DNA from: DASRQK01 sp040392005
Lineage (GTDB): Bacteria > Bacteroidota > Bacteroidia > Sphingobacteriales > Sphingobacteriaceae
Assembly (NCBI GenBank): GCA_040392005.1
Contig: JBEBWT010000011.1
Coordinates: 1-58,482 of the forward strand
Reading direction: 5' to 3'
DNA: 58,482 bases
Shown here one piece after another: positions 8,848-17,244 of the stretch. Every line of letters starts with the position of its first letter. Position 1 is the stretch's first letter. The position numbers and the translations under genes are program-made. The notes beneath the pieces were generated by a model. The model saw only the letters and a list, made by a program, of their open reading frames with translations, did not search any database and was not told the origin of the DNA.

Positions 8848-10953
8848 ATGGCCATCATGAACCCACGATTCTTTCTTGTCCTGACTGTACTCGCAGTGAT
8901 GTGTCAGGGTATTGTACGGGCACAGGTTGAGGGCGGAAAAAGTGAACTGGCAACCATCGCCCGCTATACCAAAAATGGCGTGGAAATCCGGTGGATACCG
9001 GACAATAAAACTATCCTGCGCCTCGGTTTTGCCCATAGCTATACCATTCAGCGCAGCGAAAACGCCGATAAGGGTTATCAAGACCTGGCCCGGGTCAAAT
9101 TGCTGGGCACAGAGGAATGGGACAGGCTCATGGCACAGGAAACAGATACCACCGTACACACGGCGCTTGAAGTGGCCCGGGATCTTGCATTTTCCAACGA
9201 TGCCACAGAACAGGAGATCAGCCTGGATGCGGGCATCGCCGAACTCAGTGAGCAAAAGAGCCGGGAAGACCTCATATATGCCGTGTTTGTGCTGACGACC
9301 CTGAGAAGCGGAAAAACTGCGGAAGCATTGGGGCTGGGCTATACCGACACGACAGTAAAGGAGGGACAAACCTATCATTACCGGGTTATCCTGAATGCTT
9401 CATCACGCATTTACCACATCGCGCCGGGTGAAATCACTGTCAAAGCAGCTCATGACTCCGGCCAATATGCAAACGAAGTCTTTGTCTATCCGGGAGATCA
9501 GCACCTGGCTTTTGCGTGGTCGCCAGTCCCCGAACTCAGCGGATATTTTGTGGAAAAATCCTTAGATGGCGGCAAGACGTATGAGCCCTTGAATGCCCAA
9601 CCTTTTTATGCTTCAAAAAGTCCGGGATATCAGGGGCCGATCAACGGTACATTCACGGATGATTCCCTCATGAATTATCAATGGTACCATTACCGGTTCT
9701 ATGGCCTGACGGCATTCAATGAAAAAGTGCTGTTTGCCGAAGTGAAGGGAATGCCGCGGGATCTTACCCCGCCCCCAGGCCCCTTGTTCATCAAACAACC
9801 CGAACATGTCAAACCCGATGAGGTGCTGGTGGGCTGGGAAATGCGTGGGAATCTCTCGGATCTCCGGGGATTTATTGTGGCCAGGTCTGACAAAGACAGT
9901 GGCGATTTCAACATCCTGCATCCACGACTGCTACCGGCAGAAACCCGACATTTCACGGACACCGGATTCAGCGCCGAAGCGCCAAACTATTATGTGGTGT
10001 ATGCCCTGGATACGGCAGGTAATATCAGTGCTTCGTATCCTGGTTATGTGACACTGGTCGATTCGGTGCCTCCGGCGCAGCCGAAGATCCTATCCGCATT
10101 GATCGACTCTGTCGGTATCGTGACCATCACCATCGAAAAAGGGGCGGAACGGGACCTCAAAGGGTATCGGATCTTTAAATCCAATAGTGCGGAACATGAG
10201 TTTTCTACGGTATGGGAGGGGTTCAGGGAAGACAAGTTCGATGATACGGAAGTACCTTTGGTGTACACCGATACGGTGTCGCTCAATTCGCTGACCGCTC
10301 ATGTATATTACAAGATTAAGGCACTTGATTTCCACTATAACCAGTCCGGATTTTCTGAATTGATCGAAATCAAAAGACCGGATACCATCCCCCCGGTCAC
10401 TCCTGTTTTTATGGATGTATCCGTGAAGAGCGACCAGGTGACCCTCCATTTTGCACCCAGTGAAAGCGAGGATGTGACCGAACATATCATTTACCGGAAA
10501 ACGGTGCCTGAGGCAGCATGGGATAGCCTGTATTCGTTCAGGGAAGTCCAAAAAACCTTTATTGACACGGCTGTGAAGAAGAACACGACTTATTATTATA
10601 CCCTGCGGGCCAAAGACGAAGGGGGTCTGTATTCCGGATTTGCCAATCCGGTGTATGCAAAACCGTATGATGACGGAGTCTGTCTGCCTGTCACCAACCT
10701 GACGGCCGGAATGGATGACCGGAAAGTCATATTGCGCTGGGATTATCCGGCGTACGACCGGGAAGTATTTTTTATCGTTTACAAGAAAAATGAAAAAGGC
10801 GAGCTGAGGCAATACGCACGCACACAGGAGACGACATTTACAGATGAACGCTTGGGCAAAGACAATACTTATGCGGTGAAGGTCTGGACAAGCAATGGCG
10901 CACAATCTGTATTATCCGACCTGGTGACGGCCAGGGCAACACCATCAAACTGA
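8848..10953 (+). CDS. Secreted fibronectin type III-like repeat protein
   Basis: A 701-residue exported protein. The N-terminus (ATG at 8848, or in frame at 8857) is a signal peptide ending GIVRAQ. From about residue 190 there are serial ~90-residue beta-sandwich units with fibronectin III hallmarks: LAFAWSPVPELSGYFVEKSLDGG, GWEMRGNLSDLRGFIVARSDK, ERDLKGYRIFKSN, EDVTEHIIYRKTV and VILRWDYPAYDREVFFIVYK. Each is followed by a YYY-type strand and an ALD or AKD turn. No catalytic motif is visible. It starts 7 bases after the giant protein and ends 8 bases before the outer-membrane barrel gene, so co-transcription is likely. A binding or scaffold role is inferred from the domain type. Confidence 0.85.
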   Translation: MAIMNPRFFLVLTVLAVMCQGIVRAQVEGGKSELATIARYTKNGVEIRWIPDNKTILRLGFAHSYTIQRSENADKGYQDLARVKLLGTEEWDRLMAQETDTTVHTALEVARDLAFSNDATEQEISLDAGIAELSEQKSREDLIYAVFVLTTLRSGKTAEALGLGYTDTTVKEGQTYHYRVILNASSRIYHIAPGEITVKAAHDSGQYANEVFVYPGDQHLAFAWSPVPELSGYFVEKSLDGGKTYEPLNAQPFYASKSPGYQGPINGTFTDDSLMNYQWYHYRFYGLTAFNEKVLFAEVKGMPRDLTPPPGPLFIKQPEHVKPDEVLVGWEMRGNLSDLRGFIVARSDKDSGDFNILHPRLLPAETRHFTDTGFSAEAPNYYVVYALDTAGNISASYPGYVTLVDSVPPAQPKILSALIDSVGIVTITIEKGAERDLKGYRIFKSNSAEHEFSTVWEGFREDKFDDTEVPLVYTDTVSLNSLTAHVYYKIKALDFHYNQSGFSELIEIKRPDTIPPVTPVFMDVSVKSDQVTLHFAPSESEDVTEHIIYRKTVPEAAWDSLYSFREVQKTFIDTAVKKNTTYYYTLRAKDEGGLYSGFANPVYAKPYDDGVCLPVTNLTAGMDDRKVILRWDYPAYDREVFFIVYKKNEKGELRQYARTQETTFTDERLGKDNTYAVKVWTSNGAQSVLSDLVTARATPSN

Positions 10954-10961
10954 TCAGGAAT

Positions 10962-12755
10962 ATGCGAAAACAGCTATTGATTATCCTGTCGCTATCCCTT
11001 GCATCGCTTGCTGCGGCGCAGGAAGACAGCACAAAAAACAAGGTCAAGCTGACCGGCACCATGGGCGTGACCTACGAGAATTATGGACTCACAATGCAGC
11101 CGGCCGGCAGCAATTTTTATTCCCCACGAAGACCGTGGAACCAGGCAAGGTTTCAGTTTACGCCGGTCGTGTCCTTCGGGAAGTATTTTTCGCTGCCGCT
11201 CAATTTCAATTTTTCGACCTTACCCACCAATTTTGCAGGGCCGTATGCAGGCATTGTCAAACAGAATTTTGGTCAATGGCTCACCAATCCGCTGAATAGT
11301 TTCGGGTTGAACCCCACTTATAAATGGGCCGAATTGCAGTTGGGCACACAGTATCTGAAGTATTCCAATTTATCTACCGGAGATGTTGGGGTTTTCGGGG
11401 CAGGTATTGATCTGAAACCCCAAACCTGGCGCTTCAAATTCTTCACCGGTACTTCGCAGCGGGGCATCAACTATGCGCCTACCCCATTACCCGGTGTGGC
11501 GGGGGCCTATCAGCGACAACATTGGATGGCCCAGATCGGTAATGAAAAAGAGGGTAAATATCTGCTGGCCCTGAATTTTGCCCAAGCGAACGACAAAACC
11601 AGTTCCGTCACCTCCCCGCCGCAGCATGTGCAGCCACAGGAGGGCCTGACCCTCAGCCTGGTGGCAGATGTATATTTTGGCAAAGGTTGGTATGTCCGGT
11701 CAGAGACCGCTCGCTCCACATTTACCGATGACATGACCGCGGCTGCGCTTACTCCTTCAACCGGTTCGCCCGGCTCTGCCACTGGCCCCGGCTCTTCTAC
11801 CGGACCCGGCTCCGTCACGGGATCCGGATCATCCGCACCACCCGAAGAACAGGACTGGGCGGCCACCGCTTCCATTGGCAAGAAATCCACAAACTTTGAC
11901 ATCGGTTATTCCAGCAAATACGTCGGGGAGCATTTCCGTACCCTCGGCTATCCATTCATGCAGTTTGACTATTGGGACAATACGCTCGATACCCGCTTCA
12001 ACGCCTGGAAAAGCCAGTCCGGGGCATACCGCGTCCATGTAGTGGCCAGTGCCGGCCAGCGGATAAACCGGTTAAGCGATGCCAGTGCCAGAAGCCGGCA
12101 GTTTATCGCCAACCTGAATTGGCTCACTCAGTTCAATGACCATGTATCGGTCAATATCACCTACAACAACTTTGGTTTTCAAAGTGCCAGTATCACCAAC
12201 CCGAGGGCATTGCGCAATGTAAGCAACGATTTCGGTATCAACCCTACATTTACCTGGAGCAGCACGAAAGTCTATAATTTCCTCAGCATCAATTATAATT
12301 ACAGCAAATATGTGGAAAAGGACTACACCCTCGCTCCGTTTCCGCTGATCACGCCCAACAATACCCACTCCTTGCTGCTGAGTTATGTGCCGACTTTCCT
12401 GCAAAAAAATCTCACCCCTGATTTCAGTGTGCTTTACTTTGAAAACCGCCTGACCGGTTTTGCGACCAAACTGTTTACCCTCGGTGCCGGTATAAGTATG
12501 CCCTTGGCGAAAGATAAGGTGCAATTTCATGGACAATTGCAATACAGCCATGTCAAAAACAACCTTTTTACACCCAGCGACAACTTGATCGGCAGTCTGA
12601 CGATCGACTGGAAAATTACCAAAAAGCTCACATGGAACAATTTCTTTACTACCAATTTTTTTAAATATGGGGATGAATTGGCCCCGCCTGCCAACTTGAT
12701 GGGCGCCCATTACCTTGAAACGCATCTCCGTACCGGGTTGCGATACCGTTTTTGA
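10962..12755 (+). CDS. Outer-membrane beta-barrel protein
   Basis: 597 residues with a signal peptide (LSLASLAAAQ), then alternating amphipathic strands throughout, for example FSLPLNFNFSTL, YLLALNFAQAN, VSVNITYNNFGF and LSINYNYSKY. The protein ends in LRTGLRYRF, a terminal aromatic as used for barrel insertion. A low-complexity Gly/Ser/Pro/Thr loop (about residues 264-292, encoded near 11751-11838) interrupts the strands and may be an exposed loop or linker. It is third in the four-gene exported cluster. The barrel call is from pattern only; no substrate or channel function can be assigned. Confidence 0.8.
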   Translation: MRKQLLIILSLSLASLAAAQEDSTKNKVKLTGTMGVTYENYGLTMQPAGSNFYSPRRPWNQARFQFTPVVSFGKYFSLPLNFNFSTLPTNFAGPYAGIVKQNFGQWLTNPLNSFGLNPTYKWAELQLGTQYLKYSNLSTGDVGVFGAGIDLKPQTWRFKFFTGTSQRGINYAPTPLPGVAGAYQRQHWMAQIGNEKEGKYLLALNFAQANDKTSSVTSPPQHVQPQEGLTLSLVADVYFGKGWYVRSETARSTFTDDMTAAALTPSTGSPGSATGPGSSTGPGSVTGSGSSAPPEEQDWAATASIGKKSTNFDIGYSSKYVGEHFRTLGYPFMQFDYWDNTLDTRFNAWKSQSGAYRVHVVASAGQRINRLSDASARSRQFIANLNWLTQFNDHVSVNITYNNFGFQSASITNPRALRNVSNDFGINPTFTWSSTKVYNFLSINYNYSKYVEKDYTLAPFPLITPNNTHSLLLSYVPTFLQKNLTPDFSVLYFENRLTGFATKLFTLGAGISMPLAKDKVQFHGQLQYSHVKNNLFTPSDNLIGSLTIDWKITKKLTWNNFFTTNFFKYGDELAPPANLMGAHYLETHLRTGLRYRF

Positions 12756-12798
12756 AGAAATGAATGCTTTGAACAGTACTATTAATTATAGGATACTC

Positions 12799-13680
12799 AT
12801 GAAATCTACACTATTAACCGTCATTTCGTTATGCTGTGCTGTCCATATCTTTGCACAGGCGCAGATCAATACCTCACTGAGCTTGCTATCCAATCCGCCC
12901 GCTTCGCTAAGCAATTGGCCAATGCACAAAAATGTACTGACTTATGTGTGTACGTATGTGTCGGCGGTAGGAGAGCCCTTCACGGCCAAAATAAAGGCTG
13001 AAATCAGGCTCACCGACGGCACGCCGGTAGCCACGATCGACTTGTCGAAAGTATCGTTGCTTGAGTTTTCGGGCACGAGGGTATTCTATGCTGCCGATGT
13101 ATTGCCGATGGGTGCCCTGCGGTTTTCGGGTCCGCTTCAGGCGCAATTGCTCAATAGCGGAAAACTGCCGCCCGGGACTTATGAGTTGTCTGTACAATTG
13201 GTGGAGCCGATCGATTTTTCACCAGTGAGCGATGAAAGCAGGAAAATATTTACCATTGTCTCGCCACGCCTGCCCGTGGCCATCCTGCCTGCCCATGATG
13301 CCATCCTGGATGCGACCACCGCCGCATCGGCCATCACGTTTCGCTGGACCCAGCTGACTCCCCGTACCGAAGAAGTGCCCCGTTACCGTGTCCAGGTGTT
13401 TGAAGTGCTGGAAAACCAAACACCAATGCAAGCATTCCGGGGCAACCAGCCGATACTCGACAAACAGGTGATCGGTACGACCCAGTTTATCTGGCAGCCG
13501 CAATTGCTGTTTACCAATGCCCATCCTGCCGATACGACTGCCGCAGGACCTGTGAAACAAACGTTTATCTGGACCATACAGACTTTGGATGCGACCGGTA
13601 GTCCTTATGGTGATGGGAGTGCCAATGGCGATGGCAGGAGCGAGCCGGTGTTGTTTTATGTAATGCCGAAGAAAAAGTGA
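12799..13680 (+). CDS. Small secreted protein homologous to the N-terminal module of the 1825-residue protein
   Basis: The ATG at 12799 gives 293 residues with a clean signal peptide (LLTVISLCCAVHIFAQ). An in-frame ATG at 12760 is closer to the upstream stop but adds a polar leader, so I prefer 12799. The body parallels the large protein encoded at 3363: LPPGTYELSVQL versus LTPGDYELSVQF, ITFRWTQLTPRTEE versus ITFRWTPVMPRPED, YRVQVFEVLENQ versus YRLQIWQIPEKQ. It carries one copy of the motif GNQPILDK that the large protein has amplified. It is last in the exported cluster. Function is unknown, but the shared module suggests the two proteins bind the same partner or each other (inference). Confidence 0.8.
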   Translation: MKSTLLTVISLCCAVHIFAQAQINTSLSLLSNPPASLSNWPMHKNVLTYVCTYVSAVGEPFTAKIKAEIRLTDGTPVATIDLSKVSLLEFSGTRVFYAADVLPMGALRFSGPLQAQLLNSGKLPPGTYELSVQLVEPIDFSPVSDESRKIFTIVSPRLPVAILPAHDAILDATTAASAITFRWTQLTPRTEEVPRYRVQVFEVLENQTPMQAFRGNQPILDKQVIGTTQFIWQPQLLFTNAHPADTTAAGPVKQTFIWTIQTLDATGSPYGDGSANGDGRSEPVLFYVMPKKK

Positions 13681-13740
13681 GTAAAGGGGTTTTAGCATTT
13701 CTTTCCTCTTTTGGGGTAAGAAAAAAATATTAAACAGTCT

Positions 13741-14235
13741 TTATCTGTTTCCGGCTATTTTTATGGCTTTGTACAATTGCACTTCTGCCCTGGTTTCGTC
13801 TTTTCCGTTCAGATAAATTATTCCCTGAAGGGAGATAGGTGTGCTTTCAAAAGCAAGTTTGGTGGTACCCTCCATCGTAACTTCCACCATAGGAGGGATG
13901 CCGTTTTGGCCGCAAAACATGCATTGGTTGATAGGCAGTACCGAAAGCAGAAAAGTGCTGTGCCTCCGCCCGGAGTATATGGGTATAAGGTAGCCACTCA
14001 ATGAAACTTTTTTACCATCCAATGCCTTTAACCCCGGGGGAAAATAAGGGGTATAGTTTGTTTTCCCGTTCTGGGTCGAGACTTTGTACATCAATTGATC
14101 AATCGTTTCCCATGTTTTGTTCATCAATGGTTTGTGATCCTCCAGATGCTCTACTTTCGTCTGAGATCGTACCCCAAAAGCCGGAATCAGGAAAAGGGAC
14201 AATAAAAGGAATGTGTAGATATTTCTGATTTTCAT
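13741..14235 (-). CDS. Secreted DUF3299-like protein
   Basis: 164 residues with an N-terminal signal peptide (FLLLSLFLIPAFGVRSQ). The mature part contains VSLSGYLIPIYSGRRHSTFLLS and NQCMFCGQNGIPPMVEV, matching the layout of the DUF3299 family (a GxLxP strand followed by a CxFC-x2-G-x2-P motif). The paired cysteines suggest metal or thiol chemistry, but no reaction is known to me. It is transcribed away from the COG0523-FolE operon and shares the operator region with it, so its expression is probably tied to the same signal. Confidence 0.65.
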   Translation of the reverse strand: MKIRNIYTFLLLSLFLIPAFGVRSQTKVEHLEDHKPLMNKTWETIDQLMYKVSTQNGKTNYTPYFPPGLKALDGKKVSLSGYLIPIYSGRRHSTFLLSVLPINQCMFCGQNGIPPMVEVTMEGTTKLAFESTPISLQGIIYLNGKDETRAEVQLYKAIKIAGNR

Positions 14236-14275
14236 AATGCTATTTGAATATTAGGACACCAAAAGCTTTGCATTT

Positions 14276-14339
14276 CAAAGGTAGTAAAAAATAATTAATG
14301 CAACATTGTTGCTTTTATTATTTTTGTTACCTAATTTTG
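14276..14339. promoter_or_regulatory. Divergent promoters sharing a palindromic operator
   Basis: Rightward promoter: TTG 14309-14311, 20-base spacer, TAATTTTG 14332-14339. Leftward promoter, read on the minus strand: TTG 14303-14301, 17-base spacer, TACCTTTG 14283-14276. The perfect dyad GCAACATTGTTGC (14300-14312) contains both -33 elements, so one bound repressor would block both directions. The downstream COG0523 and FolE genes are classic members of zinc-starvation regulons, so a Zur or other Fur-family site is my inference. Confidence 0.7.
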
Positions 14340-14358
14340 TTCTGTAAAATGAAAGTAT

Positions 14359-14565
14359 ATGATGCCCGTTGATTTTGAAGACTGGAAGGATTGCATAGAA
14401 CGGAAATGTAAAATTTCGCTGACGTCCCAGTTTGCCCTTGAAAGGCTATCGGTTTACAGGGACCGTACACATTCCGAGACAAAGGAATTTATACGGCTGT
14501 ATGGCGATGCGCATTGTGATCGCATCATCGCATGGTTCAGTCGTATTGCACAGGAAAATCCATAA
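14359..14565 (+). CDS. Small hypothetical protein at the head of the COG0523-folE operon
   Basis: 68 residues (67 if the second ATG at 14362 is used), hydrophilic, with no signal peptide or membrane segment. It contains a CIERKCKI pair of cysteines near the N-terminus and GDAHCDRIIAWFSR near the C-terminus, so Cys and His residues that could hold a metal are present. It lies about 20 bases downstream of a good TAnnTTTG box and 84 bases before the COG0523 gene. Function unknown. A role in metal handling or sensing is inferred from position only. Confidence 0.65.
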   Translation: MMPVDFEDWKDCIERKCKISLTSQFALERLSVYRDRTHSETKEFIRLYGDAHCDRIIAWFSRIAQENP

Positions 14566-14649
14566 TGGATCCGGCATCCTAAATCACTCCACCTGTTTTA
14601 CTGCAATTGTCGGCATATTTTATTTTGATAAACGAATACAGCTTATTTT

Positions 14650-15849
14650 ATGGGAGTTAAAAAATTGCCTGTTACCGTGTTGAGCGGATTTCTGGGGGCG
14701 GGAAAAACTACTTTATTGAACCATGTCCTGCACAATAAGGAGAATCTGAAAGTCGCTGTCATTGTCAATGATATGAGTGAGGTGAATATCGATGCACAAA
14801 TGGTCGAGCGCGAAAATACATTGTCAAGAACCGAAGAAAAGCTGGTGGAGATGAGCAATGGCTGCATCTGCTGTACGCTCCGGGAAGACCTGATGGAAGA
14901 AGTCGAACGCCTGGCAAAGGAGGATCGTTTCGATTACCTGCTGATCGAAAGTACGGGAATTTCCGAACCCATCCCGGTTGCCCAGACGTTTAGTTATGTG
15001 GATGAGAACAATGGTATCGACCTGTCGGCTTTCAGTTACATTGATACCATGGTTACCGTAGTGGATTGTTATAATTTTTTTAGGGATTTTGGATCGGATG
15101 AAACTCTGCTTGAGAGGGAATTGATCGATGATGAATACGATGGAAGAACCATTGTCAATCTATTGACGGATCAGATTGAGTTTGCCAATGTCATCGTGCT
15201 GAATAAGACGGATCTGGTGTCGGAGGAAACGGCAGGTACGATTGAAGCGGCCATCCGGAAGCTAAACCGGGAAGCGAGGATCATTCGCTCTCATTTTGGA
15301 AAAGTAGATACATCAGAGATCATGGGTACGAAGCTGTTTGATTTTGAGACTGCTTCTTCCGCAACAGGGTGGATCAAGGAACTGGAGAATGAGCATATTC
15401 CGGAAACAGAAGAATACGGCATTTCGTCCTTTGTGTTCCGTGCGCAGCGGCCATTCCATCCGCAACGCTGGTACCGATACCTTAACGAGCATTATCCCAG
15501 TGGGATGATCCGGGCAAAGGGACTTTTCTGGATAGCTTCCCGACCACAGGTGGCGATCAGCTTCAGCCAGGCAGGGGGCAGTCTTCGCATAGAAAGTGCC
15601 GGTGTGTGGTGGTGCAGCATTCCGGAGACAGAACGCTTCCGGTATCCCGGGTATCTGGAACACCGGAAGTCGATCGAAGAACGCTGGCACCCGGTGTGGG
15701 CGGACCGGAAAACAGAATTGGTCTTTATCGGTCAGCATCTTGATAAGGAAAAGCATCTTGTGGAACTGGAGCGCTGCCTGTTGACCGAAGACGAGGCGGA
15801 GGATTGGAAATACACATTGTGGAAGGATGAATTCCCTGAAAATATTTAA
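14650..15849 (+). CDS. COG0523 (CobW/ZigA-type) GTPase, probable zinc metallochaperone
   Basis: 399 residues. The N-terminal G domain has the Walker A motif GFLGAGKTTLLNH (residues ~13-25), the metal-binding GCICCT motif, a DYLLIESTGISEP switch and the NKTD specificity motif. A CobW C-terminal domain follows (FVFRAQRPFHPQRWYRYL). Family members use GTP hydrolysis to deliver zinc or cobalt to client proteins. The next gene is FolE, a zinc enzyme, and the upstream operator fits a Fur-family site, so zinc-starvation service is the best reading. It ends 11 bases before the folE ATG. Confidence 0.9.
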   Translation: MGVKKLPVTVLSGFLGAGKTTLLNHVLHNKENLKVAVIVNDMSEVNIDAQMVERENTLSRTEEKLVEMSNGCICCTLREDLMEEVERLAKEDRFDYLLIESTGISEPIPVAQTFSYVDENNGIDLSAFSYIDTMVTVVDCYNFFRDFGSDETLLERELIDDEYDGRTIVNLLTDQIEFANVIVLNKTDLVSEETAGTIEAAIRKLNREARIIRSHFGKVDTSEIMGTKLFDFETASSATGWIKELENEHIPETEEYGISSFVFRAQRPFHPQRWYRYLNEHYPSGMIRAKGLFWIASRPQVAISFSQAGGSLRIESAGVWWCSIPETERFRYPGYLEHRKSIEERWHPVWADRKTELVFIGQHLDKEKHLVELERCLLTEDEAEDWKYTLWKDEFPENI

Positions 15850-15860
15850 GATTGAAGATC

Positions 15861-16550
15861 ATGTTTGAAAGTATTACAGGTAAAGTTACTATTGGCAAAG
15901 AATTGGAACAAACGATCATGGATGAGATAGGTGATGCGCAGGTCATGGCCTCCATCAACACTCCTTTGCGGCCCGACGCTTTTGACAAATCGGATCAGGA
16001 GAAGATCACCAGTATCACAGGCCATTTTGCAGCAATTATGGAAGAACTCGGACTCGACCTGAGGGATGACAGCCTGAAAGGAACCCCGTACCGGGTAGCT
16101 AAAATGTACGTCTCTGAACTCTTCCGGGGCCTGAATCCTGCCTTTAAACCCAGTTTGTCCGCTTTTGAAAACAAATACGGATATGGCAAAATGTTGATCG
16201 AGAAAGATATACAGGTCCATTCAGCTTGTGAGCATCATTTTCTCCCCATTATCGGAAAGGCGCATGTTGGCTACATTGCCGGAGATCGGGTTATCGGTCT
16301 GTCAAAGATCAACCGGATCGTCGATTATTATTCTCGCAGGCCACAGGTACAGGAACGGCTGACCCTGCAGGTTTTTGAGGAGCTCAGGGATGCACTATCC
16401 ACTGAGAGTGTGATCGTGGTGGTGGAAGCAGTCCATCTTTGCGTCTCCATCCGCGGGGTGAAGGATCAACAAAGCCAGACAACCACAATGGAATATGGAG
16501 GTGCATTTGAGGAGGAAAAGGTTCGGAAGGAATTCATGACCATGTTATGA
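15861..16550 (+). CDS. folE: GTP cyclohydrolase I (type IA)
   Basis: Converts GTP to 7,8-dihydroneopterin triphosphate, the first step of folate and pterin synthesis. 229 residues from ATG 15861 (a TTG 9 bases upstream is also in frame). Zinc ligands are visible in HSACEHHFLP and the second Cys in VHLCVSIRG. GLSKINRIVDYYSRRPQVQERLT is the canonical tunnel-fold motif. SQTTTMEYGGAF is the C-terminal signature. Type IA FolE is zinc-dependent, which explains pairing with a COG0523 chaperone. A strong hairpin follows the stop. Confidence 0.95.
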   Translation: MFESITGKVTIGKELEQTIMDEIGDAQVMASINTPLRPDAFDKSDQEKITSITGHFAAIMEELGLDLRDDSLKGTPYRVAKMYVSELFRGLNPAFKPSLSAFENKYGYGKMLIEKDIQVHSACEHHFLPIIGKAHVGYIAGDRVIGLSKINRIVDYYSRRPQVQERLTLQVFEELRDALSTESVIVVVEAVHLCVSIRGVKDQQSQTTTMEYGGAFEEEKVRKEFMTML

Positions 16551-16558
16551 TCCGGTTC

Positions 16559-16598
16559 CACTACTTTCGAAGATTCCATATAATCTTCGAAAGTAGTG
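16559..16598. terminator. 17-bp perfect hairpin between folE and frr
   Basis: Arms 16559-16575 and 16582-16598 are exact reverse complements (core ACTTTCGAAGATT) with a 6-base loop CCATAT. It sits 8 bases after the folE stop and between convergent genes, so it can stop transcription from both sides. Confidence 0.85.
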
Positions 16599-16645
16599 TT
16601 TTCATGAATTCCACAGTCGGATTTTTGTCTGTGAAAAGGGGTGAT

Positions 16646-17209
16646 TCAAATCGTCATGATATCCTTTTCCTTGACCTCAGTAAGGTGATCAACTTTTGCG
16701 ATATAGTTGTCCGTCAGTTTCTGGACTTCGGCTTCGCCTACTTTTATTTCATCCTCGGACACACCATCAGTTTTGAATTTCTTGATGGTTTCATTGGCTT
16801 CTTTGCGGATATTCCGGATGGCTACCTTTCCTTTTTCTGACTCTTCTCTTATTTTTTTGACCAGTTCCTTTCTTCTTTCCTCGGTCAATGGTGGAATGTT
16901 CAGCCGGATAATGTTCCCGTCATTTTGTGGATTCAAGCCAATGTTTGAATCGATAATGGCTTTTTCTATGGTGCCCAGCAGATTTTTCTCCCAGGGTTGT
17001 ACGACAATCGTCCTGGCATCCGGCGTATTGATGTTGCCCACTTGTGCAAGAGGGGTTGTAGTTCCGTAATAGTCTATGAATATCCCATCCAGCATGGAGG
17101 GCATGGCTTTGCCTGCCCGAATTTTTGTCAATTCGGATTCGGTGTGGCTGATCGCCTTTTGCATTTGCTCTTTTGCTTCTTCCAGTTGTAAGTCTATAAG
17201 CTCATTCAT
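16646..17209 (-). CDS. frr: Ribosome recycling factor
   Basis: 187 residues, the usual length. It splits post-termination ribosomes with EF-G. Family signatures include MQKAISHTESELTKIRAGKAMPSML, VQPWEKNLLGTIEKAI, and PPLTEERRKELVKKIREE. It lies 35 bases downstream of pyrH on the same strand, the usual pyrH-frr arrangement. No rpsB or tsf is present upstream here; rbfA precedes pyrH instead. Confidence 0.97.
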   Translation of the reverse strand: MNELIDLQLEEAKEQMQKAISHTESELTKIRAGKAMPSMLDGIFIDYYGTTTPLAQVGNINTPDARTIVVQPWEKNLLGTIEKAIIDSNIGLNPQNDGNIIRLNIPPLTEERRKELVKKIREESEKGKVAIRNIRKEANETIKKFKTDGVSEDEIKVGEAEVQKLTDNYIAKVDHLTEVKEKDIMTI

Positions 17210-17244
17210 GACTGTATTGTTTTTTATATGTTTCCCTTAATATG

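Noticed and set aside
10090..10905. 271-codon minus-strand open frame inside the fibronectin-like gene
   Set aside because: Antisense of regular FnIII repeats; no start signals and no recognisable domain.
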